DNA of 6,239 nucleotides from a bacterium (GTDB lineage: Bacteria > CSSED10-310 > JAJRTK01). Positions 5,998-6,239 of the stretch are shown here, piece by piece; positions within the stretch are counted from its first letter, which is position 1; every line of letters begins with the position of its first letter. A model generated the notes under the pieces. That model was not told the origin of the DNA and ran no database searches. It was given only the letters and a program-made list of their open reading frames with translations. The position numbers and the translations under genes were made by a program. The stretch covers positions 1 through 6,239 of the forward strand of contig JAJRTK010000169.1 in NCBI GenBank assembly GCA_024278345.1, read 5' to 3'.

Positions 5998-6239
5998 GGG
6001 TATCCACGCAAGGCGGGACATTCCCAGGACTGTGGAATCGCAAGCGTCCGGGCAACGCCTCGCTATCGCTCGGCGGGTCACGCCGCGCGTTACCCGAAGG
6101 TGGTCCGGGGATTCCATCCCCCGTCCCCTGGCAGGGCTTCGCCCTGCACCCACCAGGGAGCGCGCTCCCTGGACCCACGTTTTTGTACGCTACGCGTTTT
6201 CCTTTTTTTTCTGTTCTGTCCCGCCTTGCGTGGATACCC
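5998..6239. repeat. 242-bp element bounded by a perfect 23-bp inverted repeat (MITE-like, or end of a larger element)
   Basis: Bases 5998-6020 (beginning GGGTATCCACGCAAGG) are the exact reverse complement of 6217-6239, the last 23 bases of the window. Between them are nested inverted repeats: TGGAATC/GATTCCA (6033-6039 with 6110-6116), CGGGCAACGC with GCGTTACCCG (6049-6058 with 6087-6096, nine of ten pairs), CGGCG/CGCCG (6071-6075 with 6081-6085), and two strong hairpins at 6131-6172. There is no transposase-like frame. This is the form of a non-autonomous mobile element or a palindromic intergenic repeat. Target-site duplications cannot be judged because the right flank is absent. The arms may extend past the window. 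Confidence 0.6.
6131..6172. repeat. Palindrome doublet inside the right-edge element
   Basis: GCAGGGC-TTC-GCCCTGC (6131-6147) is a seven-pair hairpin. Five bases later comes a perfect 20-base palindrome with half-site CCAGGGAGCG (6153-6172). CCCTGG at 6126-6131 can also pair with CCAGGG at 6153-6158, so the two hairpins can refold into one larger structure. Similar adjoining 'gcagggc..gccctgc' and 'ccaggg..ccctgg' hairpins are, from memory, widespread as dispersed repeats in several GC-rich bacteria. Confidence 0.7.

Noticed and set aside
5657-6178. Minus-strand open frame of 173 codons in the right-hand non-coding region
   Set aside because: It reads through the palindromes and the left arm of the inverted repeat, giving repeat-derived residues only, with no domain.
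5664-6239. Plus-strand frame without stops to the window end, containing the 14-residue repeat
   Set aside because: No ATG and no ribosome site found, and it crosses the structured element. Kept only as an alternative reading of the 42-bp repeat.
1-6239. CRISPR arrays, tRNA or rRNA genes, riboswitches
   Set aside because: No regularly spaced direct repeats beyond the two 42-bp units, no cloverleaf or rRNA-like sequence, and no riboswitch core that I can recognise.

Overview
The window is bacterial and visibly GC-rich. All recognisable genes lie on the minus strand, so transcription runs from the right end to the left: tpiA, a fused pyrB-pyrI gene, pyrD, pyrE, then a broken gene for a periplasmic adaptor (HlyD/RND membrane-fusion family). 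The adaptor family points to a Gram-negative cell. GTG and possibly TTG starts are in use. I cannot name the organism. The TPI has a 'GGQDCH ... GAFTGD' stretch that I associate with alphaproteobacterial-type TPIs, while a fused PyrB-PyrI chain and a class 1A dihydroorotate dehydrogenase are not typical of that group, so the gene set looks mosaic. A Verrucomicrobiota-like lineage is only a guess.

Layout from right to left on the minus strand. 5998-6239 is a compact structured element bounded by a perfect 23-bp inverted repeat whose right arm ends at the last base of the window; it is filled with nested palindromes and has no convincing gene. 5549-5997 is non-coding and holds a two-copy 42-bp degenerate tandem repeat carrying AGAC-AAAA-GTCT palindromes. 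4787-5545 is tpiA (triosephosphate isomerase). 4421-4786 is a 366-base spacer with a strong 8-bp hairpin and a possible short leader ORF. 2888-4420 is a single-chain aspartate transcarbamoylase with catalytic and regulatory domains fused. 1920-2870 is pyrD and 1171-1881 is pyrE. 690-1170 is a spacer with terminator-like hairpins. 1-689 is the start of an RND-type adaptor gene split by a one-base frameshift near position 133.

The three pyr genes are tightly packed (17 and 38 bases between them) and look like one operon for de novo pyrimidine synthesis: carbamoyl-aspartate formation with built-in nucleotide control, dihydroorotate oxidation to orotate, and transfer of orotate to PRPP to give OMP. 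Dihydroorotase (pyrC), carbamoyl-phosphate synthase (carAB) and OMP decarboxylase (pyrF) are not in the window. tpiA is upstream on the same strand but separated by a long gap, so it may be its own unit.

The most notable points are the PyrB-PyrI fusion with complete catalytic, nucleotide-site and zinc residues, its pairing with a class 1A PyrD, the frameshifted adaptor, and the unexplained inverted-repeat element at the right edge.
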